DNA from: Streptosporangiaceae bacterium
Lineage (GTDB): Bacteria > Actinomycetota > Actinomycetes > Streptosporangiales > Streptosporangiaceae
Reading direction: 5' to 3'
Assembly: GCA_030045215.1 (NCBI GenBank)
Contig: JASIBJ010000811.1
Coordinates: forward strand, 1-6,485
DNA length: 6,485 nucleotides
Under the pieces are notes generated by a model, which was not told the DNA's origin, searched no databases, and saw nothing but the letters and a program-made list of their open reading frames with translations. The position numbers and the translations under genes are program-made. Positions 5,816-6,485 of the stretch are shown here, one piece after another (positions within the stretch are counted from its first letter, which is position 1; each line of letters starts with the position of its first letter).

Positions 5816-6331
5816 ATGCGGAATCGAGTAAAGCGTTCAGCTGGCACCGTGATCACGGCGAAGGACGTGCTCCGAGAGTATCGGCGCGGGCCAAGAGAGG
5901 CAGCGTCGGAAGCTGACATCGCCGCCATCGACCGCGGTGAGGGCCGGACCCTGTTCTGCTACTACCGGGGGCTGTATGGCAGCTACCCGAGGCGGTTTGC
6001 AGGCTGCATGCTCGACTTGACCCCGGACGGGCCGGTTATTCGGCCCCTGCTGATCCTCAAGCGCTGGCAGCGGATCCCCGTATCTGAGCAGGTGATGGGG
6101 GCTCGGGTGCGGCCGTTCGACAACAAGCGCGAGGCCTTCGAGCTCAGGGGCGCAGGCCAGTACGCTCAAGGAGGGCTGCTACGGCCGTCAGGCTCTGTCG
6201 TGGTCTCCTGTCAGACGTCTGGCGGCCTGCTGGAATTCGCTGTCATGCGGCCAGACGTCGAATTGGTGCTGCACTTCTTCGACCGTCTCGCGGGGCAGAC
6301 ACGGCATGCCGCATCGACTGAGGAGGCGTAG
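5816..6331 (+). CDS. Protein of unknown function, 171 residues
   Basis: I do not recognise this protein. The start at 5816 is preferred over the GTG at 5810 (two residues longer) because of the ribosome-site spacing. It has no signal peptide and no clear membrane segment, so it is probably cytoplasmic. Residues 1-60 are basic and partly helical (KDVLREYRRG, EADIAAIDRG). Residues 45-155 alternate strand-like segments: TLFCYYRGLYG, IRPLLILKRW, EAFELRG, SGSVVVSCQ and LLEFAVM, then a final helix (VELVLHFFDRLAG). One beta-rich domain capped by a helix vaguely resembles PH-like folds such as the DUF2550 type; this is a weak impression. It lies 294 bases after the regulator on the same strand, probably with its own promoter. 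The frame continues past the TAG for 35 codons with protein-like content, so the true C-terminus deserves checking. Confidence 0.7.
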   Translation: MRNRVKRSAGTVITAKDVLREYRRGPREAASEADIAAIDRGEGRTLFCYYRGLYGSYPRRFAGCMLDLTPDGPVIRPLLILKRWQRIPVSEQVMGARVRPFDNKREAFELRGAGQYAQGGLLRPSGSVVVSCQTSGGLLEFAVMRPDVELVLHFFDRLAGQTRHAASTEEA

Positions 6332-6485
6332 ACGAGACAGTATGGCGTCGACGCTAGCGCAGCTTTGCTGGACGCCCTGTTCCCCGAGCTCGGTTCGACC
6401 ATAGGGCCGCGACACGAGCTGGCGCCGTTGCATTCTTAGTGGCCGTTGTGACCGCCGCCAACGTGTCCCCCTGCGAAGTGCTCAT
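6332..6485. other. End of window: open frame beyond the TAG, no assigned gene
   Basis: After the TAG at 6329-6331, the same frame runs open to a second TAG at 6437-6439 and would encode 35 residues including DASAALLDALFPELGSTIG. A GTG (6439-6441) overlaps that second stop and its frame is open to the window edge. On the minus strand an ATG at 6485-6483 opens a 43-codon frame ending at 6354. None has enough support to be called a gene. Confidence 0.35.

Noticed and set aside
6354..6485. 43-codon minus-strand frame starting with ATG at the right edge
   Set aside because: The upstream region with any ribosome site is outside the window, and it overlaps the plus-strand extension frame; too short to support.

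Overview
The window is very GC-rich (third codon positions are mostly G or C in the main genes). It carries an AfsR-like HTH/NB-ARC/TPR regulator and a lipoprotein of a type I associate with filamentous actinomycetes. It most likely comes from an actinobacterial chromosome (Streptosporangiales, Streptomycetales or similar), although no gene here fixes the genus. I saw no insertion sequence, CRISPR array, rRNA or complete tRNA.

Layout: (1) positions 1-454, + strand, the C-terminal half of a class IV PLP aminotransferase resembling (R)-amine / branched-chain transaminases, cut by the window edge. (2) 727-1647, + strand, a 306-residue predicted lipoprotein of unknown function, ending in a hairpin that overlaps its stop codon. 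(3) 1869-2321, - strand, a 150-residue predicted secreted protein with four cysteines in the mature part. It converges on the lipoprotein gene, and hairpins occupy the gap between them. (4) 2855-5521, + strand, an 888-residue regulator with an N-terminal XRE-type helix-turn-helix, a central NB-ARC ATPase and eight C-terminal TPR-like units of exactly 40 residues. (5) 5816-6331, + strand, a 171-residue protein of unknown function. After it the same frame stays open for 35 further codons beyond the TAG stop.

The most interesting unit is the divergent pair formed by the secreted protein and the XRE/NB-ARC/TPR regulator, separated by 533 bases that contain an imperfect 43-base dyad. The regulator gene also holds the only in-frame TTA codon I found in the window, which in Streptomyces would suggest bldA-dependent translation. 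A working hypothesis is that the regulator, a signal-transduction ATPase, controls the divergent exported protein or senses something related to it, loosely as TPR regulators do with exported peptides in Firmicutes. This is inference from layout only. The aminotransferase and lipoprotein show no evident functional link to that pair.
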